DNA of 64,000 bases from CAWUEX02 sp963921305 (GTDB lineage: Bacteria > Pseudomonadota > Alphaproteobacteria > Rhodospirillales > Rhodospirillaceae), in NCBI GenBank assembly GCA_963921305.4, contig CAWUEX030000002.1, forward strand, positions 1,488,001-1,552,000. The letters are read 5' to 3'. Below, in pieces: positions 18,033 to 26,711 of the stretch. The notes under the pieces are model-generated. The model was not told the origin of the DNA and did not search any database. It worked only from the letters and a program-made list of their open reading frames with translations. Position 1 is the first letter of the stretch, and the number at the start of each line of letters is the position of its first letter. The position numbers and the translations under genes were made by a program.

Positions 18033-18607
18033 GGCTCAGACCCCGCGTACGTGAAGTAGGCTGGTAAGTCTGCCAAAGCGGGGTGCTTCGTGTCTTTATC
18101 GGACAGGATCGCCGCATCAGGATCGATTTGCCAGTCGATGCCAAGCGCCGGATCATTCCACAACAGGCCTTTGTCGCAGTCAGGCGCGTAATAGTCTGAC
18201 ACCTTGTATAGAACCTCGGTGTCCGGCTCCAAGGTAACCAACCCGTGGGCAAACCCTATCGGGATAAAAATCTGATTCCACTCGTCTGCGGAGATTATCC
18301 CCGAGACGTGTTGACCATAGGTTGGAGAGCCGGTCCGGATGTCGACGGCCACGTCAAAAATCGCGCCGCGTGTCACGCGCACGAGTTTGTGCTGGGCAAA
18401 AGGCGGGACCTGAAAATGCAATCCCCGCACGGTGCCCTTTTCCGCTGAGAGGGAATGGTTGTCTTGAACGAAATCCATGTCGATCCCCGCTTCGGCAAAG
18501 CTTTTGCGGGAATAGGCTTCCGAAAAGAAACCGCGATGGTCTCCGTGCCGCGCTGGGCGCAACACTTTCACCTCGGGAATGGCTAGATCTTCGTAGATTA
18601 GAGACAT
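18029..18607 (-). CDS. rmlC: dTDP-4-dehydrorhamnose 3,5-epimerase
   Basis: A cupin epimerase of 192 residues. The family signature HGDHRGFFSEAY, the QDNHSLSAEKGTVRGLHFQ segment with the active-site His, and VAVDIRTGSPTYG are all present. It is the first gene of the rml block; its stop overlaps the rmlB start by 4 bp. It begins 56 nt after the stop of the upstream membrane glycosyltransferase-like gene, so the two may share a transcript. Confidence 0.97.
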   Translation of the reverse strand: MSLIYEDLAIPEVKVLRPARHGDHRGFFSEAYSRKSFAEAGIDMDFVQDNHSLSAEKGTVRGLHFQVPPFAQHKLVRVTRGAIFDVAVDIRTGSPTYGQHVSGIISADEWNQIFIPIGFAHGLVTLEPDTEVLYKVSDYYAPDCDKGLLWNDPALGIDWQIDPDAAILSDKDTKHPALADLPAYFTYAGSEP

Positions 18608-18663
18608 GCTGACATCTTTTAGAGAATTCGGTGCTGCTAGGCTACTGCGCGGCTAAAGGGCGG

Positions 18664-20367
18664 CTACAGCAGGTACACAGTCAGGCCCGGGAAGGTGCGG
18701 GTTTCCCGCACCAGCGGTTTCAGAGCATTCATGTAGGCAGCCCCCCAGTTGTCGAAACGCGAACGCTCGGTGCCGTTAATGGCCCAGTCCATCACGATCA
18801 CCACAGGCGGTTTTTCGCGCTGGGTCGTGGCAATAGCCTGAGGCAGCCAGTCCGGATCGATCAGTGGGATGGAGTCGTCCACATAAAAGTAATCGAACAG
18901 CATGCGCCGCCCTGTCAGGAAGGCATAGCCGGGGCAGTAAGGCACACAGACGATACGGTCATCCGGCGTCGAGTTTTCTCGAATGAGCGCGTCGATGGCC
19001 GTGAGCTGGGCGTGCTCGGTCCTTGAAACCAAGACCGTGCCGCGCTCCGCGATGGTTAGGGGTGTTTCGCGCTCGGTGGCGACACCAATTGATCCCGTCG
19101 CTGCGGAGGTCAAGCCATAGCCGACGTAGAACACCAGGTGCGCGGTGACGAGGCTAACCCCGGCGACTTTTGCAGTCAGCTGCCACTTCGTGCGGGCGCC
19201 GGGGTGTTGACTTAAACGCCACATCAGCGCGCTGGCCAAGACCACAAATCCGGGCATGAAGTTGGCGATGTGTGACACGTCTGGCCGGTAAAAGAAATAA
19301 TGCGGAAAGGCGGCAACCCCGGCGCATCCGGCAACACTGGCAACGGCAAGCGGTTTAACGTCACCGCGTTGCCATCCTTTCAGACTGTCGAGCGCCGCGA
19401 CACCTGCGTAGATTAAGATCGCGGCCACCGGCGCGTAGACTAAGATCGCCCGCGTCTGTTCGGTGCTCCCTGCAGTAAATAGGTTGGAGAGGCCCGGGCG
19501 CTGTAAGGCCGTCGTGCCCAACGTGTCTGACACACCCCCACTGCCGCCCACCAACACCTGAAGGCCGCCGAGCGCATAACGGATCATTGTCGCGGGGTAG
19601 TTGACGTACTGCTGCGCCACGATGTCGATGTAGCCGCCGGCCGTGGCCAAGAGCAGCACGGGTACATGGGCCAAGATAAAAGCGCCAACGGCTCCCGCCA
19701 GAATCCTTATGCGGTTGTCTTTGGTCGACGACCGCAGCGCCAGCGTGACCAACAGAATGAACGGCACGGTCCAGATGTAACCGAAGTCTGGGCGCAGTTG
19801 AAACGACACGGCCAAGGCAAAGCCGGCCAGTGCCACGTCGCGCCAGGTGCAGGCGTCGATCCGGCGGGCCATGTTCATCTGCGCCGCCGCGTTCACGGCA
19901 ATACATAGGCCGTAGAAGGCGGTCGGCGGAAACGCCGGCACGAACAAGGGAACACTCGTGGCGACCAATGCGAACAGGCGGTTTCCGGTGGCGAGAGCGA
20001 TGGTCAAAAAGATCAGAACGTTGGTGGCGGTGATCGCTGCAAAGAACATGGCCTTCACTGCAACAATCTGAACACCGAAGATGTGAAACAACGCTTCGCC
20101 GGCTTTAAACCACAGGATGCCGTATGTGATGGTGAGGTCCCCAGGCGCGCGGCCTAGAAAGAGCTCATAGGCAATCTGCGCGTAATTGCCCTCATCGGCG
20201 GTCGAAAAGCCGACAGAGATATATAGGCCGTAATAGACGACAGAGATCGCCAGGATCACACCAGCGTAAACCCACGTCTTGAGGGGCCGCCGGTCTTGTG
20301 TCCAATCGTGGGGCATACGTGCAGGGTCCCGAGGCCGCAACAGGAGCGCGTGACTGTGCCCCTGCAT
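18664..20367 (-). CDS. Multi-spanning membrane protein, GT-C glycosyltransferase-like
   Basis: About 567 residues with ten or more transmembrane helices and a C-terminal periplasmic domain. Near the N terminus, after the first helix, the motif TADEGNYAQIAYELFLG resembles the first-loop acidic motif of ArnT/PMT-like GT-C transferases, which use polyprenyl-phosphate sugars on the outer face of the inner membrane. The soluble tail (IVCVPYCPGYAFLTGRR, then VVIVMDWAINGTE) also fits this group. An ATG 51 nt downstream (20316) is a possible start. By context it may decorate the surface glycan or a lipid. The assignment rests on topology and one motif. Confidence 0.6.
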   Translation of the reverse strand: MQGHSHALLLRPRDPARMPHDWTQDRRPLKTWVYAGVILAISVVYYGLYISVGFSTADEGNYAQIAYELFLGRAPGDLTITYGILWFKAGEALFHIFGVQIVAVKAMFFAAITATNVLIFLTIALATGNRLFALVATSVPLFVPAFPPTAFYGLCIAVNAAAQMNMARRIDACTWRDVALAGFALAVSFQLRPDFGYIWTVPFILLVTLALRSSTKDNRIRILAGAVGAFILAHVPVLLLATAGGYIDIVAQQYVNYPATMIRYALGGLQVLVGGSGGVSDTLGTTALQRPGLSNLFTAGSTEQTRAILVYAPVAAILIYAGVAALDSLKGWQRGDVKPLAVASVAGCAGVAAFPHYFFYRPDVSHIANFMPGFVVLASALMWRLSQHPGARTKWQLTAKVAGVSLVTAHLVFYVGYGLTSAATGSIGVATERETPLTIAERGTVLVSRTEHAQLTAIDALIRENSTPDDRIVCVPYCPGYAFLTGRRMLFDYFYVDDSIPLIDPDWLPQAIATTQREKPPVVIVMDWAINGTERSRFDNWGAAYMNALKPLVRETRTFPGLTVYLL

Positions 20368-20445
20368 ACCCCACCCTGTATACTCCAGGTCGGGCCCTAA
20401 GCGGTACCTTGCGATTAAAGCGTTAGCTAGCGGCCCCGGAGGCTT

Positions 20446-22704
20446 CTAAAGCGCGCATTTCGCGGACATATTGGTCAGCACGCCAGAGCCCTCGTTATCG
20501 ACCACATGCTGCATGAATCCGTCGAAACCGGAGTCTAACACCACGTTCACATGGTTTTGGCCCGCTTCCGGCTCACTGCCGAAGAACTCAACTATGTCCG
20601 ACATGAACACTTGCACTGTCGTATGAGCGGGGATGCTATCCGTCAGGTTGAAGGACCCGATGAAATCTCCGTCTCTGGCGTCATAGACGGAGAGGTCAGG
20701 GTTGGCCGCCGTCTCGCCGCTGTTGTGCACAATAATGAAACTCGGGTACCCGTTGATCAAAGATGTATGGATGTTGCCCATGTGAGTTACTGAATTCGAC
20801 AAACCATTCTGACACCCAGAAACATTCGTCAACGACGCCCCGGCTTGGTTCCACAGCACATGCTGAACAAACCCACTGAATGTGGAGGTTACGTAAAGCG
20901 AATAGGATTGCGAGCTCCCTGCCACCGGAATGATCTGTGGTTCCGCCTGCTGCTCAATTTCCTGCATTGAAAATTGTAAGGATGCGCGCCGCGGAATGGA
21001 TGCGGACCAAGACCCGACAATTTCAGCCGTTATGTCGTCCACGATCTCTACGTTGACCGTCCCAGCCGAGGAATTGGGATTGTAGAACCGGATGAAGGAC
21101 TCCGCCCCTTGGGTCGTCGACGCAAAGGCTGCCCCAACGATTGTTCCGTTTAGGAATGTCCCAGTTTCCAGAGCGCTGAACGCTGCGGCCAGGTCGATCC
21201 TTGGAGTTTCCCATGTCCAATCAAGGCGAGTCTCAGGAATGCCGGTGTTCTTAAGGGTTGCCTCGATCTCTAGCGCGCTGGCAGTGGGCTTTGCCGATTT
21301 TAGAAGAGCAAAAGAGCCGGCAACGTGCGGCGCCGCCATCGATGTTCCAGACGAGATCGAGTAACTGTTCCCAACGTCGGCGGACTGAATCAGAACCCCC
21401 GGGGCGAGGAGATCGACCAACGGGGAATGATTTACGTCGGAGTCAGGCACCGTAATAATGACCGAACTTACGGTCACCGCCGACGAAATACATCCGGGAG
21501 AATTGACGCTGCCCACGGATCCGTCGTTTCCGGCTGAGATCACAGAGGCAATGTCGAGCCCTAAGAGAGTGTCGATTGCAGATTTCCGCAGATCATCATC
21601 ACAGGCCGAGTCAAACAGCTGCGATCCGCCGATGCTCATGTTGACCGAGGCGATGTTGTAGGTCGTCGCCAAGTCGATCACATGGTTTAGGGCGCCAAGG
21701 GTCGACGACGTATACGCTGCGGCACAACTGTCTTCGCCGTCACAGAAATCCGGATCGTCGATCTGCGTGAAAATCTGAATGGGGATCAGCTCGGCATCAT
21801 AGGCGACACCGCGGCGCACGGTGCCTACCGTGTCATTGTCGACGGCAATGCCGGCGACATGGCTGCCGTGGCTGCATGCTCCAACCGCCGACGGGCAGAA
21901 ACTCGCCGCACCGGTGCCGGTCTGGCTGGTCGAGCCATTGGCGCACAGTGACTGATCCGTGCTGTCGAACTCGTCCGAGAAGCAGGCCTCAGTGGCGATC
22001 TTTCCGGCGAACATGTCGTGGTCAGCATCGATACCGTCGTCCATCACCACCACGACCTGACCTTGCCCCGTGAAGCCCTGATTCCAGACGTCGTCCGCAT
22101 TAATGTAACCGGTCGTGGTGTTGATCTGGGGTGTTGCCGGATCGTCATTCAGCGCGGCCTGCTGGCGTTGAGACCGTTCTTGGGCGTCTAGAGACTGATA
22201 GTGCGCTGCAGACCGGGTAGAGGCACCCTCACTCTGCCCGGTACGGGGTGCCGCTTTGATGCCGATATTGTTCGGCGTCCACTTGGCCCGGGCTGCTTTG
22301 TTGAGAATGATTGAATTGACCTGAGGGTTGGCGGCGAGGTGTTTGAGCTGCTCCTGATTCACGGTGGTCAGGAAGACGGGGAGGTTTCTGTACTCTTGTT
22401 CGAAGTCAATGCCTTGGTTTGCCAACTGTGCGCGCACTGCTGTCTTGGCGTCGGCGACCAGTGCCCTGCGGGACTCGATCATCTGAACGCGATCTGACGG
22501 TGTTTCAGCCGGAGACGCCATAGAATTTTCAGCGCGGGGCAGCACCAGCTGCACGAGAACGGTGGCGGATCCTTTTTCCGCGATCTCGGCTTCGATTTCG
22601 GCAATCGACTCTTTGAACGAACTCGCCAGCGCGTTGTGCGGATTAGACCCCATAAGAGCGAGGAGAACGGCGAGGGCGAGTCTCGCCTTGGTGAGCAATG
22701 ACAT
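20446..22704 (-). CDS. Secreted subtilisin-like serine protease with duplicated C-terminal modules
   Basis: A 752-residue S8 protease with a Sec signal peptide (about residues 1-28) and AGGGA before the ATG. Residues about 45-140 look like an I9-type inhibitor propeptide (ending NSIILNKAARAKW). The catalytic triad is clear: Asp222 in VVVMDDGID, His282 in SHGSHVAG and Ser455 in SGTSMAAPH, with the oxyanion Asn393 in SAGNDG. Several Cys around 241-276 and 321-368 suggest disulfides. After about residue 515 come two related beta-rich modules ending GFVQHVLWNQAGASLTNVSG (611-630) and GFMQHVVDNEGSGVLTNMSA (729-748). These may bind surface or substrate. A good promoter lies 40 bp upstream. The gene looks somewhat less GC-rich than its neighbours. 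Confidence 0.9.
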   Translation of the reverse strand: MSLLTKARLALAVLLALMGSNPHNALASSFKESIAEIEAEIAEKGSATVLVQLVLPRAENSMASPAETPSDRVQMIESRRALVADAKTAVRAQLANQGIDFEQEYRNLPVFLTTVNQEQLKHLAANPQVNSIILNKAARAKWTPNNIGIKAAPRTGQSEGASTRSAAHYQSLDAQERSQRQQAALNDDPATPQINTTTGYINADDVWNQGFTGQGQVVVVMDDGIDADHDMFAGKIATEACFSDEFDSTDQSLCANGSTSQTGTGAASFCPSAVGACSHGSHVAGIAVDNDTVGTVRRGVAYDAELIPIQIFTQIDDPDFCDGEDSCAAAYTSSTLGALNHVIDLATTYNIASVNMSIGGSQLFDSACDDDLRKSAIDTLLGLDIASVISAGNDGSVGSVNSPGCISSAVTVSSVIITVPDSDVNHSPLVDLLAPGVLIQSADVGNSYSISSGTSMAAPHVAGSFALLKSAKPTASALEIEATLKNTGIPETRLDWTWETPRIDLAAAFSALETGTFLNGTIVGAAFASTTQGAESFIRFYNPNSSAGTVNVEIVDDITAEIVGSWSASIPRRASLQFSMQEIEQQAEPQIIPVAGSSQSYSLYVTSTFSGFVQHVLWNQAGASLTNVSGCQNGLSNSVTHMGNIHTSLINGYPSFIIVHNSGETAANPDLSVYDARDGDFIGSFNLTDSIPAHTTVQVFMSDIVEFFGSEPEAGQNHVNVVLDSGFDGFMQHVVDNEGSGVLTNMSAKCAL

Positions 22705-22744
22705 ATTATCCCTACTGGTTTGCAGGCAATTACAACCAATAGTG

Positions 22745-22772
22745 ATTATAGCAGCGGCCGTGAGCGCACAAA
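22745..22772 (-). promoter_or_regulatory. Sigma70-type promoter for the subtilisin gene
   Basis: On the minus strand a perfect TATAAT (complement of 22745-22750) lies 16 bp downstream of TTTGTG (complement of 22767-22772). Transcription would start near 22738, leaving a leader of about 30 nt that includes the AGGGA ribosome-binding site of the protease gene. Confidence 0.6.
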
Positions 22773-22855
22773 CCGCTAATTTGTACGAATTTTTGTGTGA
22801 AAGCGCGTCGCGGGTGCCACGTGAACAGGCGTGTTAAAGGGGCGTGGTCCCCCGG

Positions 22856-23197
22856 CTAAATGTCATCACCCGGCGCGTCGTCTGTCACTTGCTTCTCGGC
22901 CCGCTCCGCCTGATGCAGTAGCAGATACATGACCCGCTCGCTGATTTCGGTGCGCAGCGCATCGCGCGCCTCTGCTGCGTCTTCGTCCGGCGTGAACCGC
23001 TCCACTTCGCTTTGATCGACCAGACCCTTCTTCTCGAGCAGCCGCTCAACCGCATCCAGGCGCTGGCGCGTGACGATCAGCTCATTCAGCAATGAAACAT
23101 TCATCGACAACAGGATGTCGTTGGCCTCGTCCTCGAACATCATCGGGCGCGGGCCCTTGGCGACGCGGGGCAGTTTAATTTTCGACGATTCATTCAT
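22856..23197 (-). CDS. Small acidic coiled-coil protein, function unknown
   Basis: 113 residues, cytoplasmic, no signal or membrane segment. The ribosome-binding site AGGAG overlaps the stop region of the upstream methyltransferase gene (GAGTAGGAG) and sits 7 nt before the ATG, so the two genes are co-translated. The sequence has a basic start, a long helix (VSLLNELIVTRQRLDAVERL), an acidic hinge, and a second amphipathic helix (ISERVMYLLLHQAERAE). I recognise no family. Tight coupling suggests it is a partner or regulator of the methyltransferase. Confidence 0.7.
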   Translation of the reverse strand: MNESSKIKLPRVAKGPRPMMFEDEANDILLSMNVSLLNELIVTRQRLDAVERLLEKKGLVDQSEVERFTPDEDAAEARDALRTEISERVMYLLLHQAERAEKQVTDDAPGDDI

Positions 23198-23207
23198 GGT
23201 GCATCTC

Positions 23208-24389
23208 CTACTCTTTGATGCCGACCAGGAAGGCCATGCCCAGCGGCGAGCCCGGCGGCGCGCCGTAACCGACGTTGCGGGATTTTTCCACCGCGGCCTC
23301 GATTTTCGCGGCGTCGCGGCCGCCTTTCACTTGCGAGAAATCGCGGATGACGTTGTCTGGCAGGAACCCGGCATCCGTTGCCACTTTGCGCAGGTCCATG
23401 GTCCGGTACTTCGTCCAGAACGGTTCGTTGTTGTAGTAGGTCTCGTTCGTATAGATGAACTGGCGGTAGGGATCGACTTCGTCCAGTTGCGGCAAGTCGG
23501 CGTGAATCATCACCCCGCCGGGTTTGAGCAAGCGGTGACACTCTTTGATGATCGCTGGCCAGGCTTTGGTCGATGTTTCGTGGGCGAGAATATTAGACGT
23601 AATCAGATCGAAGCTCGTCTCTTCGAATTTGGTTTTCTCTGCTGTCTGCTGTGAGAAATGAACGGCCACGCCAAGGGCCTCGGCGCGGGCATGACCATAG
23701 CGCAGCAGGGCTGCGCCGACATCGATGGCATGTAGCTCAGCCTCCGGCCAGCGCTTGGCGTAGGCGATGGTGCTGTGGCCGATGGTGCAGCCCATGTCGA
23801 GAATGCGCTTGGGGTTAAGGTCCGGAAAAATCGTGTCGATGTAATCGGCGATGGTGCGGCCAGCCATGTCGGTCATGCCGCCGCCCCGTGCGTTGTAGAT
23901 GTGGATGGCCCGGTCATAAATCGCGCCTGCGGCAATGTCGCCGTCACAGTGATCGGCGGTAAACCCACCCGGCTGGCAGTGGATGTCCACTGCGGTGATG
24001 TAGCGCGGCAGATCGAGCTCGGGGTCCAGCTCCAAGCTGCCCAGGTTTTGGTCGAGCTCTTTCGAGGTCTCGATCAGGTCCGGCAGCCGCTTTTCAACCG
24101 AGGGCACCAACGCTTCCCACATCAGTTCCTGAACGGCGCGGTGGAAGCCCATCTGGAACTTCATGTAATTGCCTTTGAGCATCTCCTGACGGATTTGCCG
24201 GTAGTCATCCAAGGGCTTGCCGTTGTCTTTTTCGTATTTCGGCGCGATCTCGCGGTAGAACATCTCGCGGCTGCCGGCGGCCAGCTTGGTCAAAATCTTT
24301 TGCCGCAAGGTGCGCACATTCGCTTGCCGCTCCGCTTCGTCGTGGGTGCGGTGGGTCATCATTCCATGTTCGAATTGTTCTTCCGGCAT
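23208..24389 (-). CDS. Class I SAM-dependent methyltransferase with long N-terminal helical domain
   Basis: 393 residues. The start at 24389 is set by AGGGA 8 nt upstream; the longer frame lacks a site. The C-terminal half is a Rossmann methyltransferase: ILDMGCTIGHSTIAYAKRW (motif I), LHAIDVGAALLRY, then FDLITSNILAHET and LLKPGGVMIHADLP. The N-terminal ~170 residues are helical and end with LPRYITAVDIHCQPGGF. The gene at 61664 has the same layout, including a similar P-K/R-Y ... IH ... GG segment before motif I. The substrate is unknown; a small acid or polyketide-like molecule is only a guess. Confidence 0.8.
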   Translation of the reverse strand: MPEEQFEHGMMTHRTHDEAERQANVRTLRQKILTKLAAGSREMFYREIAPKYEKDNGKPLDDYRQIRQEMLKGNYMKFQMGFHRAVQELMWEALVPSVEKRLPDLIETSKELDQNLGSLELDPELDLPRYITAVDIHCQPGGFTADHCDGDIAAGAIYDRAIHIYNARGGGMTDMAGRTIADYIDTIFPDLNPKRILDMGCTIGHSTIAYAKRWPEAELHAIDVGAALLRYGHARAEALGVAVHFSQQTAEKTKFEETSFDLITSNILAHETSTKAWPAIIKECHRLLKPGGVMIHADLPQLDEVDPYRQFIYTNETYYNNEPFWTKYRTMDLRKVATDAGFLPDNVIRDFSQVKGGRDAAKIEAAVEKSRNVGYGAPPGSPLGMAFLVGIKE

Positions 24390-24618
24390 CTTTGGTGTCC
24401 CTACTCGTATCGTGTTTGACGGGTGTGCCCCTGTGATGTGTCTACGCGCTGCGCTCCCGGGAAGTTTAGCGCCTCCTGAGCAATGCTCGCGCGGTGGTGA
24501 TTCCCCGGCTCTCAGGACCACGCCACGACGCCAAGAAAGAGGCATAAATTTCAATGTCTTACAACATGCCTGGCCGCGAACCGGGCTCAATCAGCTGAGG
24601 TAAAATGCCACCAAAGCG

Positions 24619-25611
24619 TTACCGTGCGAAGCGTGCCCCGGGCGAGTCGTAGGGCAGGGCGATGAAGGTGCCGTTGTTGCGCCTCGTCACTTCCCGCATC
24701 AGATGGGCGTAGCGTCCGCCGGTGCCCGCCGCCAATGAATAATCACTGAGGAACCCAACCGCGTGAATCTGAACCCGGGTTTCCCCGCTGGCGTCGGGCC
24801 GGTTGATGGACTCAATCATCCGCACCGTGCGCTCCACCGAGTCGCCACTGAACTCATCACCAAACACGAACACGCTGATCTTTTTGTCCGGGTCGTAGTA
24901 GGTCTGAATTGCGGCGCGAATGCCCTGCACCGGATCGCTGTTGGAAAAATCGTTCCAGCTGCGCATCAGCTGTAGCGCGCCCGATCGCATGGACGGCGTG
25001 TCGGGCATCCACTGGCGGCGGTAGCCTTCGAATAGGTACTCGCCTTGGTCGTTCATAATCTGAAAGCCTTTTACGGTCGGGTGAATGTCGAGCACGTTTG
25101 CCACCTGCTGCATCACCTTCGACCAGATTTGCTTCATACTGCCCGACGTATCGATGACGAAGATCACGTATTCGCTGTCAACGGGAATACCGCCAACGTC
25201 TTCATCCTGCTCCACCTCGTCGAGGAGCCGCCGCATCTCGTCGGTCAGGGACTGGCGTGCTTGTTCCACACTACTGAGAGCCCGCGCGGCAATGGTGCGC
25301 CGGGAGTCTGCCTCGGCCTGGGCTTTTGCCGCTGCGGTTTGGCTGGCCCGGGCGCGTTCCAGGGCTTGCGCATTGGCATCCACGTCTGCCTGCAGCCCGG
25401 CAACCTCCCGCTCCAGGCGTTGGGTTTGAGTCATTTCGGCAAACAGCTCACCGACAAACGCGCGCGGCTCCGGGTCCGGCTGATCGGTCACCGAGGCCGA
25501 CTTGGTGATCAGCAGCAGCAACACAATCGCCCCAAACCCGCAGGCGATGATGTCCAGGAACGAGAGACTGAACAGTTCAGCCTGGCCGCGGCGAGACTGC
25601 CTCACGCTCAT
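24619..25611 (-). CDS. Membrane-anchored VWA protein A, ExbD/MotB-like anchor
   Basis: 330 residues. The N terminus FSLSFLDIIACGFGAIVLLLL is a single transmembrane helix with Asp20 at its start, like the proton-relay Asp of ExbD/TolR and MotB. A coiled coil spans about 55-135. A von Willebrand A domain follows with MIDAS motif DTSGS (Asp154-Ser158), VFGDEFSG and a final strand AVGFLSD. The VWA domain should lie in the periplasm and bind a partner through a metal ion. The gene is the last of an eight-gene block; its ATG overlaps the VWA protein B stop by 4 bp, and the ExbB/MotA-like channel gene lies just before. I infer that A and B are the moving stator partners of that channel. Confidence 0.82.
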   Translation of the reverse strand: MSVRQSRRGQAELFSLSFLDIIACGFGAIVLLLLITKSASVTDQPDPEPRAFVGELFAEMTQTQRLEREVAGLQADVDANAQALERARASQTAAAKAQAEADSRRTIAARALSSVEQARQSLTDEMRRLLDEVEQDEDVGGIPVDSEYVIFVIDTSGSMKQIWSKVMQQVANVLDIHPTVKGFQIMNDQGEYLFEGYRRQWMPDTPSMRSGALQLMRSWNDFSNSDPVQGIRAAIQTYYDPDKKISVFVFGDEFSGDSVERTVRMIESINRPDASGETRVQIHAVGFLSDYSLAAGTGGRYAHLMREVTRRNNGTFIALPYDSPGARFAR

Positions 25612-26708
25612 GGCCAGCCCTCCCGCGGACTCAGAAACGTACCGCCATTCTGGTTGGCCAGCACCCAGTAGCCCAGCGCCGCCGCGGGATCGCCCTCAAT
25701 CGGCAACAGCACCACATTCACTTTCACGCTCGGGGCGCGGCGGTAAAACTTCTTCATGGCCCGGGAGAAAAACTCGCTGCGGCATTTCGGCGTCACGGTG
25801 CTTCTGCTCGACCGGTAACAACTTGTGATGTTGTCCAGATCGAAGGTGCTTAAGTCGCCGTGCAGTGTCGGCAGACCATCGGTAATCAAATAGACCGTAT
25901 CCGGCGCGGGCCGCAGGGCCGCCACCGCGTCGAGTGCCTGCTCCAGGTTGGTACCGTTCGCAGGCAGCGTGCTGGTGGCGCTGGCAACGGCGGCGGACAG
26001 CTTCTCCGTATCCCGCGCGCTCATCCAGTTGATGCCAGCACTATGATCTACCGTATTCGTGCTGAAGGTCAGAAGGCGCACATCGCTGCGCACCGGCACT
26101 CGTGCTGCGAGCCATTGGGTGATGTCCTGCGCCCACGTCCACTTTGGCGCGGCGCGTTGACGCGCGGGCGGCGAATTGCGCAAGCGGATGATATCGACGA
26201 TCTGTGTCGCCAGCATGCTGGCCGAGGTGTCCAGCAGAATGACGATGCGCTCTCCTTCCACCTTCAATCCGATCAGGTAGTTGCGCAGGCCTTCCTCCTC
26301 GATTTCCAGAGCGGCGTTGGCGGTCTCCTCCTGGGCCTCACTCATCTCCGCCCGCGCGCGCTCGATCTGTGTGCGGATGGTGCTGGTCTCACGCTCCGCC
26401 GCGCTCGCCGCCGCCCGTGCGGCCTGGGTGGTGCGGTTCAGCTGTTCAAGCTCTGCCGCTTGACGGGTCCGCGTGGCCTCCAGTGCGCTCTTACGCGCCT
26501 GCAGATCAACCGCTTTCTGGCGCTCGAACTCGATGTCGGTCTGCACCGCGCCCAGGTTCTGCGGCGTGGCTTCGTCGGCCTGCTTGATCAGCAGGAACAC
26601 CAGAACCACCGCCCCAAGTCCGCAGGACATGATGTCGAGAAACGATAGGGAAAACGGGTTCAGGGCCCGGCGTGATGCCCGGCGCGATGATCCCGATCGC
26701 GCGGTCAC
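25608..26708 (-). CDS. Membrane-anchored VWA protein B, ExbD/MotB-like anchor
   Basis: 366 residues, GTG start placed 3 nt after the channel gene stop, with AGGA in the end of that gene as ribosome-binding site. It opens with a basic segment and then FSLSFLDIMSCGLGAVVLVFL: one membrane helix with Asp25 at the start, nearly the same motif as VWA protein A. A long coiled coil covers about 58-140. The VWA domain has MIDAS DTSAS (Asp160-Ser164), the Thr of NGTNLEQAL and YLITDGLPT. The proteins share plan but differ in sequence, so a heterodimer inside a channel ring is plausible (inference). Confidence 0.82.
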   Translation of the reverse strand: MTARSGSSRRASRRALNPFSLSFLDIMSCGLGAVVLVFLLIKQADEATPQNLGAVQTDIEFERQKAVDLQARKSALEATRTRQAAELEQLNRTTQAARAAASAAERETSTIRTQIERARAEMSEAQEETANAALEIEEEGLRNYLIGLKVEGERIVILLDTSASMLATQIVDIIRLRNSPPARQRAAPKWTWAQDITQWLAARVPVRSDVRLLTFSTNTVDHSAGINWMSARDTEKLSAAVASATSTLPANGTNLEQALDAVAALRPAPDTVYLITDGLPTLHGDLSTFDLDNITSCYRSSRSTVTPKCRSEFFSRAMKKFYRRAPSVKVNVVLLPIEGDPAAALGYWVLANQNGGTFLSPREGWP

Positions 26709-26711
26709 GGC

